From the NCBI GenBank assembly GCA_946122785.1, contig CAMGYJ010000002.1, forward strand, positions 66,985,703-67,049,702: 64,000 bases of DNA, written 5' to 3'. Below, one piece after another: positions 63,110-64,000 of this stretch. The stretch comes from Linum tenue (Eukaryota > Streptophyta > Magnoliopsida > Malpighiales > Linaceae). Numbering within the stretch: the first letter of the stretch is position 1; each line of letters opens with the position of its first letter. Under the pieces are notes generated by a model that saw only the letters and a list, made by a program, of their open reading frames with translations, did no database searches and was not told the origin of the DNA. The translations under genes were made by a program, and so were the position numbers.

Positions 63110-64000
63110 TGTTGGAGAACTTCATTGTATGTTTCTGTTCCATTGTAGCCACCTTCGTAGTTTTTCTCGCCCAAGTTTTGAGTGTCTGTGTGTTTTTTGT
63201 TGGTTTTTGAAGCAGTTATTTTAATTTATGGAGGAAAGATATATGCTCTGGACTAGGATTCCAAGTCCTGTGAGGAAACTGTAAACAGCCCCGATTCCGT
63301 TATCCATGCGGCATCGGAGAGCTGATGATTGGGTTCTCTGTGACATTGACTTCCAGTCCTGAGAGGATTTGCTCGATATCTCGAGACAAGAGGTTAGGGT
63401 TCTGCTCTGTTCTGTTCTGTTCTTTTCATTCAGTGGCCAGAGAGTTTGAGAGACAGAGGAATATTGTAAAGGTGGCTGACAACTAACGTGATCCATTCCA
63501 GTGAAGTACTTGGGTCGGCATCAAGAATTGGTAGAGAAGAGATTCATATAAAGTTCAGAAGGAGCCTTCTGATGATCTCATCATCATTTTCAGCAGATTC
63601 TTGGTAAACGCCATCTAACAGCTCACTTTCTACTCGCAACGGAGAAGAAGCCATTGCCCATTGGAGAATCGCTGTCTAATATATGTACCTATCATGATGT
63701 GGTGAGCGAGGGATGTCTCAATGGTTTGCAAACGACGGATATTGATGGAGTTCTAACCAACAGGTCATTTTCAACTAACGGATTCATTATCAGTTTGAAA
63801 CTATGGGTTCATAATAATCCAATCCAAATGAAATCCAAATGATTTCGGTTGCTTGAATGTTGTAGGGCTGCAAATGAGAGGAGCCGAGTCGAGTTTTATT
63901 CTAATTTGAGCTTGGCTTGTTAACGTCATTGTTTGTTTCAGAGATTTTATAATGAAATTAGTTAATTAGATTTGTACGTATGAAGTGAAATTTACTTTTA
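63110..64000 (+). repeat. Segmental duplication, copy 2 (runs off the window)
   Basis: Matches 56530-57440 in the same orientation, 6.6 kb downstream, still matching at the window edge. Small indels (for example an extra ATCCAAATG unit near 63833) separate the copies. Confidence 0.9.
63260..63470 (+). pseudogene. Decayed DUF569 copy in duplication copy 2
   Basis: CCATGCGGCATCGGAGAGC..GATTGGGTTCTCTGTGACATTGA corresponds to 54558-54600 of the complete gene. ATCTCGAGACAAGAGGT is the exon 1 end and donor. CATTCAG|TGGCCAGAGAGTTTGAG is the last-exon acceptor and VAREFE coding. Better preserved than the 56.7-kb copy; exon 2 is absent here too. Confidence 0.75.

Noticed and set aside
1..64000. tRNA, rRNA or snoRNA genes
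   Set aside because: No cloverleaf with A and B box words or rRNA-like conserved stretch noticed on either strand, though a covariance-model scan could not be run.

Overview
This window is nuclear DNA from a flowering plant, most likely a eudicot. The evidence is split GT-AG genes with short AT-rich introns, plant-specific families (tau-class glutathione S-transferase, F-box protein, DUF569 proteins, plant mobile domain protein), and a large load of plant-type transposons (L1-type LINEs, hAT, Mutator-like, Helitron, MITEs). I cannot name the species. Genes are sparse: roughly seven credible host genes in 64 kb. Most of the rest is mobile DNA in different states of decay.

Layout: 0.3-2 kb holds a hAT-like repeat copy and a 5' LINE fragment. 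2.1-2.9 kb (minus strand) is a two-exon gene for a conserved protein with a mitochondrial-type presequence. 4.3-5.1 kb is a two-exon tau-class GST. 5.2-10.4 kb is repeats: an LTR-like remnant, a decayed hAT transposase, and a second copy of the 0.3 kb element. 10.9-13.7 kb is a complete 14-exon gene for a TTC38-like tetratricopeptide protein of 469 aa. 14.1-17.6 kb holds three inverted-repeat elements, two with visible target duplications. 17.9-19.2 kb is a single-exon F-box gene.

19.3-35.4 kb reads as two Helitrons of one family, head to tail, 14 bp apart. The first carries the 5' third of a HEATR6-like gene with its introns, broken by a frameshift, a 481-bp tandem duplication and loss of the 3' exons. 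The second has intact exon-like pieces of an unidentified gene. 36.46-40.20 kb is a complete Mutator-like element with a 9-bp target duplication. It holds a stub of a MuDR-type transposase, an intact three-exon plant mobile domain (PMD) gene on the other strand, and an array of about nine short imperfect palindromes near each end. This element is the most unusual object in the window.

40.2-47 kb is LINE tails, LTR-like sequence, dispersed repeats and an unidentified decayed coding region. 47-57 kb is a local DUF569 (fascin-like beta-trefoil) family: a fragment at 47.2 kb, a gene at 49.7 kb whose 3' exons are not visible, a complete three-exon gene at 54.2 kb, and decayed copies at 56.7 and 63.3 kb. 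The last two lie in a ~0.9-kb segmental duplication that also carries the promoter and first codons of a minus-strand single-exon gene (55.9-56.6 kb) encoding an acidic protein with a SUMO-interaction-like motif. 58.5-61.8 kb is a cluster of five MITEs, each sitting in TA repeats, around a LINE reverse-transcriptase fragment.

Exon boundaries were placed by hand from reading frame, GT-AG sites and remembered family sequences. No alignment or expression data were available.
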